A DNA stretch of 64,000 nt, taken from NCBI RefSeq assembly GCF_048569485.1, contig NC_134357.1, positions 355,820,709 through 355,884,708 on the forward strand. Reading direction: 5' to 3'. The notes under the pieces were generated by a model. It made no database searches, was not told the DNA's origin, and saw only the letters and a program-made list of their open reading frames with translations. The DNA comes from Anomaloglossus baeobatrachus (taxonomy: Eukaryota > Chordata > Amphibia > Anura > Aromobatidae). Positions 21,533-33,251 of the stretch are shown here, in pieces (position 1 is the stretch's first letter; every line of letters begins with the position of its first letter). Position numbers and translations under genes: made by a program.

Positions 21533-22480
21533 AAGGGAACCTGTCAGCAGAAATTTTGCACTAAACCTAAACGATTCCCCCTCTGCAGCTCCTGGGCTGC
21601 ATTCTAGCAAGGTTTCTGTTGCTATTGTGCCCCCTCTGAGACCAAAATAAAGACTTTATAAAGTGTTACCTTTTTGTATTCAAATCTTTTTTTTATGTAC
21701 ACAGGGGCGGGCTCTCTTGCGTCCGTTAGTCGCCCTCCTGCCGCTTTACGCCGTCCCCCATCGCTCATTTCCATAACTGAGGACGCTGCCCAGTGCTTCC
21801 GAGGTCTCGCGCATGCACCGTGCCACTCTCGTGGGAGTGAGCACTGTACACAGTGTGACCGCTGGTGATGTGATTGCGCAGGTGTGAGATTATGGGCGTT
21901 GCTGTGATTGTCATCAGCAAGTACCCGCCCATAATCTCGTGCCCGCGCTTTCCCCTCTGCCTCCACCTTTCTGCGCAAGCGCTGGCCAGATGAACCCACG
22001 TCACCTCTTACCCATCTTTCCCTGGAGCAGGAAATAGATGGGAGGAGCGGAGCAGCATAACGGTGGAGGCAGAGTGAAAAGCGCGGACACGAGATTATGG
22101 GCGGGCACTCGCTGATGACAATCACAGCGCCGCCCATAATCTCACACCTGCGCAATCACGTCACCAGCGGGCACACTGCTCACTCCCGCGAGAGTCGCAC
22201 TGGGCATGCGTGTGGACCTCTGGAGCACTGGGTGGCGTCCTTCGTTATGGAAATGAGCGATGAGGGACGACTGCAAGAGGGCGACTAACGGACGCAAGAG
22301 AGCCCACCACCGTGTACATAAAAAAAATTAGCATACAAAAAGGTAAGACTTTATAAAGTATTTATTTTGGTCTCAAAGGGGGCACAATAACAGGAACCTT
22401 TCCAGAATGTAGCCCAGGAGCTGCAGAGGGGGAATCTTTTAGGTTTATTGCAAAATTTCTGCTGACAGGTTCCCTTTAAG
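21533..22480. mobile_element. Long foldback MITE, AAAGGGAACCTGTCAGCAG ends
   Basis: About 950 bp, inverted almost end to end: left AAAGGGAACCTGTCAGCAGA and GCCCCCTCTGAGACCAAAAT; right ATTTTGGTCTCAAAGGGGGC and TGCTGACAGGTTCCCTTT. Inner arms (CGTCCGTTAGTCGCCCT and its complement at 22276) also pair. Arms are roughly 90% alike. Non-coding. Confidence 0.82.
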
Positions 22481-23084
22481 TTCCTCAAAACTGTATAAAT
22501 AATTTCTGTGGACCAATGAAATGCAACTTTACTTTTTCTGGCCTTTGGCTCAGCAGTATGCCTAGAGGAGGAAAATTGATGAACATCCTGCCTACAGTGA
22601 AGCATGGTGGTGGCTCGGTGATTCCTACAGTAAAGCATGGCAATGATTCTATCATGCCTACAGTGAAGTATAGTGGTTAAACGGTGATGTTTAGGAGCAA
22701 GTATCAAGGAATCCTTGGAGAGAACAGCATCTTATTAACAAAGCTGAAGCTTGTGTGTCATTGTACCTTCCTACAGGACAGAGAGCCTAAGCACCTCTCA
22801 CTGTCCACCAAGACTTGGTTTCAGAAGAAGTCCTAAAAGATTCTGGAGTGGCCATAAAATGGCCTGTCTTGAACCCAATACAAAATCTTTGATGGGGTTT
22901 GAAGAAAGAAGGTGCAGAACAAAATTCTAAGAACATGAGCCTTCTAGAGGCCATTGTCCTTAAGAAATATGCAGCTTCAAAAACTATCACTGACACTGTT
23001 TGGTGTGGACGTAGCCTGTGGAAATTGTACCTCCTCTTCATTGCTGCTCTATGCAGGTTTCATCTATATATCCTGTGACTGACT

Positions 23085-23212
23085 GGAGGCGGACGCGTCC
23101 CGGCTGTCGCAGGTGTCCGGAGGCGGACGCGTCCCGGCTGTCGCAGGTGTCCGGAGGCGGACGCGTCCCGGCTGTCGCAGGTGTCCGGAGGCGGACGCGT
23201 CCCGGCTGTTAT
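23085..23212. repeat. 34-bp minisatellite, about 3.7 units
   Basis: GGAGGCGGACGCGTCCCGGC plus TGTCGCAGGTGTCC, CpG-rich, units identical by eye. Each contains the palindrome GGACGCGTCC. Confidence 0.9.
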
Positions 23213-25109
23213 GAGGACCATGCATGTTGGCGGAGCTCCAAGTCTTTCAGATATTAGCAGTACATGTAGTAGACCTTTAACTTTTGACCCCTGGTGAGGC
23301 AGATAAGTAATTAATAGGTGTAGGGTAACCTTCGGAATGGCAGGCAATATATTGGGGGTGTTTTGTGCTTCCGACCATTGAGTAAAGCAGTTATTTGTTC
23401 CTGCAGTGTCCTAGGTAATCTCTCTACACAATACATGCAGGTCTATGTTCTGGGTGGGCCGTGTGTGGACAGGGAGGGTGTGCACCGTTGCCAGGACAGT
23501 TGCTGGGTGTGTAGCTGCCGGTCAGGGTGCAGGGGGAAGCTATGAAAAATGGTATGAGGCTGAAGCCGGTGAGACAGGTTCAGGCTTGCAGTACTTTCAG
23601 CACTGATGTAGAAATGTGACGGATGTGTTTATTACTGGATTTCCGCACAGATTATTCCAAATACACTACCGGGTCTCCAGTGGAAACATAAACTAACGGC
23701 CGGGTAGTAATCGGTTAGCAGATTATTGCAGTGCTTGTGGGGAGTACAGATCTGTGTCAGGGTCCGTCCTCCTGCTGCACATCTGTCGTGTGGACACGAG
23801 TGGTTTTCAGAGCAGCCTGTATCATTGTGGATTAGGGGAATCTGCAGCCTGACTTAGACGTTGCGCACATCTGTCAGAGGCCTGGTCACATTCTGCCACG
23901 TTTGATGGGAATGTCAGAAGCCTGTCACAAACTGATGGCATCTCTTTCAGGTGGAGTCTGGAACTCGCCTGAAGAAGCTCTGCAGTGAAATTATACACTG
24001 CAGTCAGTGTCAAAACCACTTGCGGAGCATGTTGTGGGTTTTTTTTTTTTTTCTTAACCACTTTAAGATTTCGAAAGCTGTGAGGCAACTTGAAGAAGTG
24101 ACCTGACCATTCTTCAGGCAGTGATGCCTCCACAAAAACAACCTACGCTACAGGAAGAACACTGCCGCAGATTTCCTGAAGCTTCCAAAACTGAGGCTAC
24201 ACTGGCATCCATGTTTACATACCATTAGGCTGCGTTCAGACAGGCACGGCTAGTGCCTTCAGCAGTTTTTACTCATGTGAAAAGTCACTCATGCTAACAC
24301 ATAGGCTAACATTGGCCGGTGCACACATGTACAGCACACGGACTGAAAACACACGTTCGTCAGTGGGGTCCATCCGGCAAGTGGGTGTCCATTATGCCAG
24401 ATCCAGCACTCCTAAGACTGAGCACATGAATTGCCAGTGTAGATCATCCGTGTACTGAATCAGTTCTTCATAAGCATAGAAATGCCGATGTGTGAATAAG
24501 GCTTGATCGCTTCCAATGGGATATTTTTTCATGCAGACTCCACTGTATGTGAATATTCATTCCCCCCCCCCCCCCCGCCCCTCTTCCCGGTATATACCCA
24601 CTTGTTTCCTCTCCGCTGACCTGGCCATGACGTGCAGCTAGTTTGGTCAGGACTCTTCACATGGACTTAAGCGTTCCCTTCTGTATCTGATTTGGAATCG
24701 ATCTCCTTCCAATCTGTTTTCTATCTAAACGCCCCATCCTGACCTTGTTCCTATACATTGCGGTCTATTCTATTCATCACAGGGTCTGATCAGTGGTGTT
24801 TTGATGCTAGTTTTAGGATACTTCTTATTGACACATCTTCATGGTGCTCACTGGAAGACCATGGGAGATCAGTGCTAGTATACATATTCTTGGCTGGGCA
24901 GCTGTGAAACCTCGCTAGCTGGAGTTGTTCTTATTGAGGCCAGCAGGGTACATTATATAAGATGGTGTTGATGGATCAAGTGCAGGATCTGTGGAGTGTG
25001 TGTATTCTGGTCCTTTCTATATATCCTGCTGCTACTTCCAATGACTCCAGGTCACGGCCCGGCGCTGGTAGCTCAGAGCAGTTGATTTCTTGATTGTCAT
25101 TTCTTTTAT
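23213..25109. other. Intron stretch without recognised gene
   Basis: Mostly single-copy looking DNA with a T-run (24039-24052), a C-run (24563-24575) and one probable MITE at 24228-24500. No frame with recognisable protein was found. Confidence 0.4.
24228..24500. mobile_element. Probable short MITE
   Basis: Left end TTAGGCTGCGTTCAGACAGG; right end ATGTGTGAATAAGGCTT is its approximate complement. Confidence 0.45.
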
Positions 25110-25455
25110 ACGGATATTTCCATTCACAAGATCCTATCCTGATATTTTACTAGTTGTAATAATATTAGTAAATTCCTCCAATTAGAAATGTAGTTTAGTT
25201 CTCCTGATTCACTATGTCTCTTACCTAATGTGCAGGGCATTACAGGACCTTAGGTATCCATGGTTATGACCACAAGGAACCATGTTTACCTAAGGTCCTG
25301 TAATGCCCTGAACATAAGGTAAGCAACATAGTGAATCAGGAGAATTAGATTACATTTCTAATTGGAGGTATTTGCTAATATTATTAAATATGAATATTAT
25401 TACACCTACTACATATTAGGATAGGATCTTGGGTATTGAAATACCCCCTTTAAGT
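25110..25455. mobile_element. Foldback MITE, ATCCTATCC arms
   Basis: Arms of about 150 bp: AAGATCCTATCCTGATATTT, CTCCTGATTCACTATGT and GCAGGGCATTACAGGACCTT at the left; complements in mirrored order at 25290-25430. The right end runs into AAATACCCCCTTTAAG. Confidence 0.8.
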
Positions 25456-25835
25456 AATTCTGCTGCCCTACTTATTATATACACACCATTGGTATAACTG
25501 CATAGTAACCTCCACTGTTTTCACTGTAAACCCCATTTTTAGGACTGATAAGTCAGTAGAGTGTGTATGCATTGTGTTCATTATTCCTTACAGATTGCCC
25601 GCTGTTGCTCCAATGCTTCCCAGTCCATGGCAAGTCTTTGTACTTCCAGCTGCGGCAGTGACCTCCTCATGTGGACATGTCACTCTCTGCAGACATTGGT
25701 GGGGGACTTGGGCAGCATTGGTAGAGCAGCGGATGGGGTTAATAGGGTTAAGTATACCTTATTAATTTCAAGCTTGTTAAATGGTAGACACTTAATTTTA
25801 AGAATGGGCAATCAGTTTTAGAGCACTGGATAACT

Positions 25836-26183
25836 CTTTAAAGGGGTATTCCCCATCTCCAAGATTCTATCCCAATATGTAGTAGGTGTAATAATAAGAA
25901 TATTAGCAAATACCTCCAATTACAAATGTAGTATGGTTCTCCAGATTAGCTATATTACTTACCTCATGTGCAGGGCATTGCAGTAGCTGAGGTATCCATG
26001 GTTACGACCCCTAGCATCTGCTACTATGAGTGGTTGTATCCATGCCAACCATACCTAAGTTACTGCACATGAGGTAAAAGACAGAGCTATACCAGAACTA
26101 CTAGACTACATTTCTAATTGGAGGTATTTTCTAATATTTTTACTACACCTAATACATATTGGGAGATGAGGATACCCCTTTAA
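25836..26183. mobile_element. Foldback MITE, second copy of the 25110 family
   Basis: Starts AAAGGGGTATTCCCCATCTC and ends GAGATGAGGATACCCCTTT. The inner order of motifs (ATGTAGTAGGTGTAATAATA, ACCTCCAATTACAAATGTAG, CATGTGCAGGGCATTGCAGT) matches the copy at 25110-25455. Confidence 0.8.
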
Positions 26184-27347
26184 CACTTCGCGACTGGCCG
26201 ATTTTTCACTTTCCGTTTGTTTTTCCGCCTTCTTCCAAGAGCCGTAACTTTTTATTTTTCTGTCAATATAGCCATGTGAGGGCTTGTTTTTTGCGGAACA
26301 AGTTCTACTTTTAAAATGAAACTCTTAGTTTTACCAAGTTTACCAAGTTTACTTAGTTTTACTGGAAAATGTCAAGAAAACTCCATATGCGGAAACATTG
26401 CAAAAAAGTGCGATTGCATGATTGTTTTTGAAATATTGTATTCACAGGGTTCACTATATGGTAAAACTAATGTTTTGGTGTGATGCCTCCTATCGATATG
26501 AGTTCGTAGACACCAAACATGAATAGGTTTACTTTTATCTAAGGGGTTAAAAAAAAAATCAGAAGTTTGTAAAAAAAAAAAAAAAAAAAAGTGGCGCATG
26601 TTCTGCGCCATTTTCCGCGACCCATAGCGGTTTCATTTTTCAGGATCTCTGGCTCAGTGACGGCTTGTTCTTTTGCGTCTTGAGCTGACATTTTTAATTG
26701 TACAATTTTTGTGCAGATGCTATGTTTTGATTGCCTGTTGCAAATTTTGTGCAAAATACTATAGCCAAAAAACATAATTTTGGCATTTGGATTTTTTTTT
26801 TGCCGCTAAGCTGTGTACCGACCAGATTAATTGATTTTATATTTTGATCGGGCATTTCTGAATGCAGCGACACGAAATGTGTATGTGTGTATATATAATA
26901 TATATACATATTTTTTTTTTTTAACCCTTTAATTTTCAATGGGGCGAAAGTGGGTATATAATTTTTTTTTAAATTACTAGTCCCCTAGGGGACTATAAGG
27001 ATCAGCAGTCTGATCACTCTTCCATATCTGCTGATCACAGCTACACAGCTATAAATACCAGATCTGCTCATCTCCTATCTCACACAGCTCTCGACCGAGG
27101 AAGGGAGTCATGTGAGCTACAGGAGTCATCATACGACCATGTACTACCATGACAACCATGGGATCCACATTTTGACAGCGCAATTTAAGGGGTTAACAGG
27201 TAAGGGCAGATCGCGAATCTGCTCGTGCCTCCTAGGCACACGTCAGCTGTACAAATCAGCTGACATGTGCGGATTCCCCTCGGCAGCCGGGTGGGATTAA
27301 CATTGATCGCTGGGACGTAATTTTACTGCCCGCGGTCGTTATGGGGG
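26184..27347. mobile_element. TTAA-flanked non-autonomous element (piggyBac-like)
   Basis: 1164 bp between two TTAA sites (26180-26183 and 27348-27351). The ends CACTTCGCGACTGGCC and GCGGTCGTTATGGGGG are imperfectly inverted. TTAA duplication is the piggyBac habit. The interior has A-runs and AT-rich DNA, no transposase. The assignment is by target site and terminal resemblance only. Confidence 0.5.
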
Positions 27348-27481
27348 TTAAATATGTTAGTGATGTATTAGTGATATTATCCATTCTTTTAATACAGTCT
27401 TATCTCTCACTCTGCAGCCGGTGTGAAGTCTTCACAGAACATATTAATGCATCTACATTATTTTTTGGTTTCTGCCCATAG

Positions 27482-27659
27482 CTGCCCTACAAGCGCTGAA
27501 ACGCAAGAAGAGATACGAGAAACAGTTGGCGCAGATTGATGGGACATTATCCACTATTGAATTCCAGCGGGAAGCCTTAGAAAATGCCAACACGAACACT
27601 GAAGTTCTGAAGAACATGGGCTTTGCGGCTAAAGCCATGAAAGCTGCTCATGACAACAT
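27482..27659 (+). CDS. chmp4b: chmp4b exon 2
   Basis: Acceptor TTTCTGCCCATAG before 27482, donor GTAAGT at 27660. 178 nt, entering in phase 1 (the last two bases of an Ala codon) and leaving after two bases of the Met codon. Encodes the alpha1-alpha2 hairpin region, ALQALKRKKRYEKQLAQIDG to FAAKAMKAAHDNM. Confidence 0.95.
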
Positions 27660-30600
27660 GTAAGTACAGTTCTGTCTTATTCTTGGCGTGCTCATGAGTC
27701 TACACCAATGAGGGGCAGTGGCTAGTCTTTATAGACCAGAGACTGTTGGCAGATCCTTTGGGTGCGATCACTTGACTAGTGTGTTATTGTACTATGAATG
27801 GTGACACTAGTCGTCATCGGTTGGCGAAATATCGCTCTTCCTGCAGACACTGGCTTATAATACTGAGATTATAGATGGGGACTTTGTACACGTCACACTC
27901 AGTAGTGCTAAGTCTGCGACCACCGCTGGGGTGACCGATGGGGAACGTGTAATGGTGAATGACAGCCTTGGCCTGCATGCTTGGCAGAGGGAAATGCAGT
28001 GACTTCTAGAAGGCATTAGCATCGTCTCTGGTGAGCGGAGAGGAGGGAAGAGCAGTCTGACAGACTCTTTAAAGCATAACCCTTTGTTGTAAGTTTTATT
28101 TCATAAATCAATAATATACATGAAAATAAGTAACTTTGTATCTTATCAGACACATCTTCTTTCTCTGCCAGAATTAATCAGTCATTATTAAACTTCAGTT
28201 CTGAGGTAAAATCTGTATTCAGTGAAGACTTTCCCATTACTCAGATAGGAGGTGGCAGGTGTTAAGGCCCCGTTACACGCAGCACATCCGGCATCGTTAG
28301 CGACGTCGTTGTGTGTGACACCAACAAGCGGAAAATACTCACCACATCGTCTATCGTTGACACATCGTTCATTTTCAAAAAATCGTTGATTGTTGAGGAC
28401 GGAGGTTGTTCGTTGTTCCTGAGGCAGCACACATCGCTACGTGTGACACCTCGGGAACGACGAACTACAGGTTACCTACGGCCGCCGGCAGTGAGGAAGG
28501 AAGGAGGTGGGCGGGATATTACAGCCGCTCATCTCCGCCCCTCCGCTTCTATTGGGCGGCCACTTAGTGACGCCGCACGAACCGCCCCCTTAGAAAGGAG
28601 GCGGTTCACCGGCCACAGCGACGTCGCTAGGCAGGTAAGTATAGTGTGACGGGTCCTAGCGATGTTGTGCGCCACGGGCAGCGATTTGCCCGTGACGCAC
28701 AACCGACGGGGGCAGGTGCTTTCACCAGCGACAGCTAGCGATGTCGCTGCGTGTAAAGCCCCCTTTACTGCTGAGATTCTATTAGGACGGGATGAGGGAG
28801 GAGCTAGAGGCAGAGGGAGGAGCTGTAGACAAAGCTTTTGCCCCTCCCTCTTTTATCTACATAGAATCTGATCAATATCCACTGCCAAGTCTGCAGATAA
28901 AGAAGCAGATTTGTCTGATAAGATGTATCACAAAGTTGCCTATTTTCATGTCTACTATTGATTTATGAAATAAAAATGATGGTAGCGCATTAAGGGTGAC
29001 TTCTATGAACTGCTTAGAGAAGCACTTCCCATAAAGCTTTTCATTGTCTAATCCGATGTAAATGTATTTGTAGTGTAAGTGTGTAATATTCTCACCAATT
29101 GGCGTCTTGCCCGGTTTCCAGCGCTGCTCTGGTCCTCTTCTGGGTCACGTGATGGCTATTCCGACTTCCGGCTCGCACTGGGCTCTGTTTGAGGCTGATG
29201 TGGCTTTTACCATAAACCTATGGATCATCAGAACAATGCTCCATAGTAGTGCTATGCAACTTCCAGCTCACACACAAATCCCAGGATGAGCTGGCAAGAA
29301 GGAATGGCCATCATGTGGGCCAGTAGAGGACCGTTCCGGAACTGGATTGTTGGAGGTTTGGGAAGCCACATTTAGGCTGTGTGTGCACGTTGCGTAATTA
29401 CATGCAGTTACGCTGTCATGTCACTTCTTCCGTGCGCTTTGCCTGCAGCCCCTGCTCTGTCTATGGCAGGAGCTGCAGGCAGAGCGCATGGAATCTGCTT
29501 TTTTTTTTTCCACTACGGACATTTTCTACAGCGATTGGAAGCGCACGTGTGCTCTTCAGACCGCTGCAGAAATTTCTGCAGTGAAGTACGCAACGTGCGC
29601 ACATAGCCTAACAGCAGTCTACAGATATTCTGAACTGACTTCAATTTGAAGATGGCGTCTTCATAATTAGTTGTGCCGCGCTCTTTCATGTTATATCTGA
29701 AGCCGCTCACATCATTTTTTTTTTTTCCTCTCTTCAGGGACATTGACAAGGTGGATGAACTCATGGAAAACATTGCTGACCAGCAGGAGTTGGCTCAGGA
29801 AATCTCAGATGCAATCTCTAAACCTGTTGGCCTTGGCGAGGACTTTGATGATGTAAGTAGCAGAAATACTCTGCTGCTTCATTTCTACGCGTAACACTTC
29901 TCCATATGCATTCATCTGTCTGGTGTAAACATGACTTGGGTGACCATAGATGAATCACTCTGCAGAATAACCACCATTATTTCAGCCACGACTATGAATC
30001 GTGGAGGTTGTGGTCCTGGTGGCCACAGCTTTGAGCTCAAGAAAGATTGTGAAATCTGCAATGAGGAGCCTTCATTTTGTTACTGAATGTCTGATATCTA
30101 GCTTACTCGGTGTGCTGAAGAGCAAACAACCATGATAGGGACAAGTTACATTAGGGCCGCCTGTAAAGTACCTTGTCAGGCCTCCTGTAACGCTCTGTGA
30201 GCACACTGCCCCAGCAAGCTCATTTGGGCTATGTGCGCACAGTGCGTTTTTCGCGGCGTTTTTGCGCGTTTTTCGGGTGCGTTTTTGGCCTCAAAACTGC
30301 AGGACTTTGCTTCCCCAGCAAAGTCTATGAGTTTTCATTTTTGCTGTCCGCACACATCTGGTTTTTTTACCTGCGTTTTTGGGTTAAAAAAAAAATGGAC
30401 ATGTCAGTTCTTTCCTGCGTTTTTCGCCCATGCAATGCATTTGAAAAACGCAGCAAAACGCAGAGATCAAAAACGCAGCCAAAAACGCACCAAATCGTGG
30501 CAAAAACACATGCGTTTTTTGATGCGTTTTTTCGACGCAGATGCGTTTTTGTGCGTTTTTAGCGGCCAAAAACGCAGCGTCAAAAAGACGCAGTGTGCGA

Positions 30601-33209
30601 ACCTAGCCTTAGGCAGCAGCCTTTTGTCACGTCCAAGTTGTGAAAGGATGAGGACCCTGAATAACCCCAAACTGCACAGAATCATTTATTAGTAAAGCAC
30701 AGCCTGCTTTACATGCAGATAGGGCTGTAATTATATGTCCATCTGTATGTAATCATGCACAATTCAGTGTTATTCTAACCTATTTCTGTTCATTCTAGGA
30801 TGAATTATTGGCTGAGTTGGAAGAACTAGAACAAGAGGAGCTAGACAAGAATCTTCTGGAGGTCCATGGTCCAGAAACTGTACCCCTTCCAAATGTGCCT
30901 GGTTCTTTTCTACCTGCAAAGCCCGGTGAGTGTATAGAGTAATAATCATCCTGCTCATACCTAGCACTTGAAAACCTTCCTAGATGGGGTGTCTAATTAG
31001 AGAAACCCTATTTACAGACTGCTCCCCCTGGTGCAGGCAGTTGAAACCTGCATTTTCCTGGGTCATGCTTGTGGCACCCTCAGCAAATAGCTGACTTTGT
31101 CTGGGGAAATGTATTATTACATGGCAGCTGTCCAGATAGACAACTGTCCTTGTAGTACAAAGACAGCGTGAGACTGCCCGGATTGCTCAGAAGGGACATG
31201 AAGACTCCTGAGTTTAGTTCAAGAGAAGTGAAAAGCAGCCCCATCAGTCTTTAAAGCCTGCGTTCAATATTTCCTAAGTTTTAATTCTTGCAATGCATAT
31301 GGAGTGAAACCGCTAATAGTATTCCTATCAGTTCAGGTCCAGAGGTCCTGTGCAGACACCTACTTACATTAGATATGATTAGTGAAAATTGGGGACAAAG
31401 AGTAAAGGCCCTGTTACACGCAACAACAGATCTAACGATATATCGCCGGGGTCACGGATTCCGTGACGCACATCCGGCATCGTTGGCGACGTCGTTGCGT
31501 GTGACAGCAAGGAACGACCGTCAACGATGGAAAACACTCACCTTATCGTCCATCGTTGACACGTTGTTCCTTTTTTAAAAAAAATCGTTGATTGTAGAGG
31601 ACGTAGGTTGTTTGTCGTTCCCGAGGCAGCACACATCGCTATGTGTGACACCTCGGGAACGACGAACTGCAGCTTACCTGCGGCCGCCGGCAATGCGGAA
31701 GGAAGGAGGTGGGCGGGATGTTACGTCCCGCTCATCTCCGCCCCTCCGCTTCAATTGGGCGGCCGCTTAGTGACGCCGCTCGAACCGCCCCCTTAGAAAG
31801 GAGGCGGTTCGCCGGCAACAGCAACGTCGCTAAGCAGGTAAGTCCGTGTGACGGCTCCGAACGATTTTGTGCACCACGGACAACAATTTGCCCGTGACCT
31901 ACAAACGACTGGGGTGGGTACGCTCGCTAGCGATATCGTTAATGATATTGCTGCGTGTAACGGGGCCTTCAGATTAACTCCATGCCAAAGAAAGGTAGGG
32001 CAGTGCTTGAATATAATGGTGGTCACACAGAATGACCCTTTGGGCACAATTTGGCCATTGTTACTTAGTGGTGTACTCACTTTGTTGCCAGCAGTTTATA
32101 CATTAATAGTTGTGTGTTGAGTTATTTGGCTGGCACACCAAATTTACACTGTCATACAATCTGCACACTGACTACTTTACATTATGTCAAAGTGTCATAT
32201 ATTCAGTATTGTCCCATGAAAATATAAAATATTTACAAAAATGTGAGGGGATGTACTCACTTTTGTAATATACTGTATATCAGTAAAAAGCAGAGGGGCT
32301 GATAATTATTATTTCCTCTCCACAGCATTGCAGAGATGAGCTTCTGAAGTTTATATGCAAACTAGCTGTAGTACCCGGGCGTTGCCTGGGAGAGTAACTG
32401 TCACTGTGTCGGTCGGTCTCTATCCGTGTCGGTCGGTCTCTATCCGTGTCGGTCGGTCTCTATCCGTGTCGGTCGGTCTCTATCCGTGTCGGTCGGTCTC
32501 TATCCGTGTCGGTCGGTCTCTATCCGTGTCGGTCGGTCTCTATCCGGGTCGGTCGGTCTCTATCCGGGTCGGTCGGTCTCTATCCGGGTCGGTCGGTCTC
32601 TATCCGGGTCGGTCGGTCTCTATCCGGGTCGGTCGGTCTCTATCCGGGTCGGTCGGTCTCTATCCGGGTCGGTCGGTCTCTATCCGGGTCGGTCGGTCTC
32701 TATCCGGGTCGGTCGGTCTCTATCCGGGTCGGTCGGTCTCTATCCGGGTCGGTCGGTCTCTATCCGGGTCGGTCGGTCTCTATCCGGGTCGGTCGGTCGG
32801 TCGGTCTCTATCCGGGTCGGTCGGTCTCTATCCGGGTCGGTCGGTCTCTATCCGGGTCGGTAGCTATCCCCCCCCCCCCCTCCCCGTTGGCCTCTATTAC
32901 CCCCCCCCGTCGGTCTCTATCCCACTCTCTCCTCCCCCCCTGTCTGTTTGTCTGTCTCCCCACTGACATCATATTACCTCACACCATAAGTTTCTTATAC
33001 TGTGAATGTCCTTTGTTCCTATAGCAACCAATCACAGCTCCTGTTAATGATATGTAGCTCCAATTGACTTTAATGGGGGCAGGTTTTTTGGAGAGTAACT
33101 GTAAAGTGTGGGGTTAAATTTTTCCTGTCAACAGTCTGGCGTTCACTGAGTCACTAGAGGCGTCTGTGCAAACTTTTGTGATTGTAAATGCTACAATGCG
33201 AATTCCTTT

Positions 33210-33251
<42 letters not shown>

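Larger units (their letters stand above)
20395..23010 (+). pseudogene. Old Tc1 transposon relic split by MITEs
   Basis: Plus-strand Tc1-like pieces in order: a helix-turn-helix piece at 20440-20525 (GTCATGCAGAAACAAGGAAA), a middle piece at 20925-21115 (CTGCAAAAGACCTGCAAGAT), the catalytic core at 22485-22700 (CTGTGGACCAATGAAATGCA, CCTACAGTGAAGCATGGTGG, the last motif repeated three times) and a C-terminal piece to about 23010. Three younger repeats interrupt it. Many stops and shifts; long dead. Confidence 0.6.
27660..29737 (+). other. chmp4b intron 2
   Basis: GTAAGT to TCTCTTCAG. It contains the MITEs at 28264-28765 and 29371-29609; the rest, including 27700-28260 and 28766-29370, shows no other gene. 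Confidence 0.9.

Noticed and set aside
21622-22155. 177-codon minus-strand frame
   Set aside because: Inside the long foldback MITE; its mirror arm gives similar frames on the other strand.
30231-30692. Phe/Lys-rich frames around 30.2-30.7 kb
   Set aside because: Caused by GCGTTTTT repeats of a MITE.
32355-33024. SVGLYPGRSVSIRVG repeat protein
   Set aside because: Translation of the 20-bp minisatellite; three overlapping frames give the same motif because three units make 60 bp.
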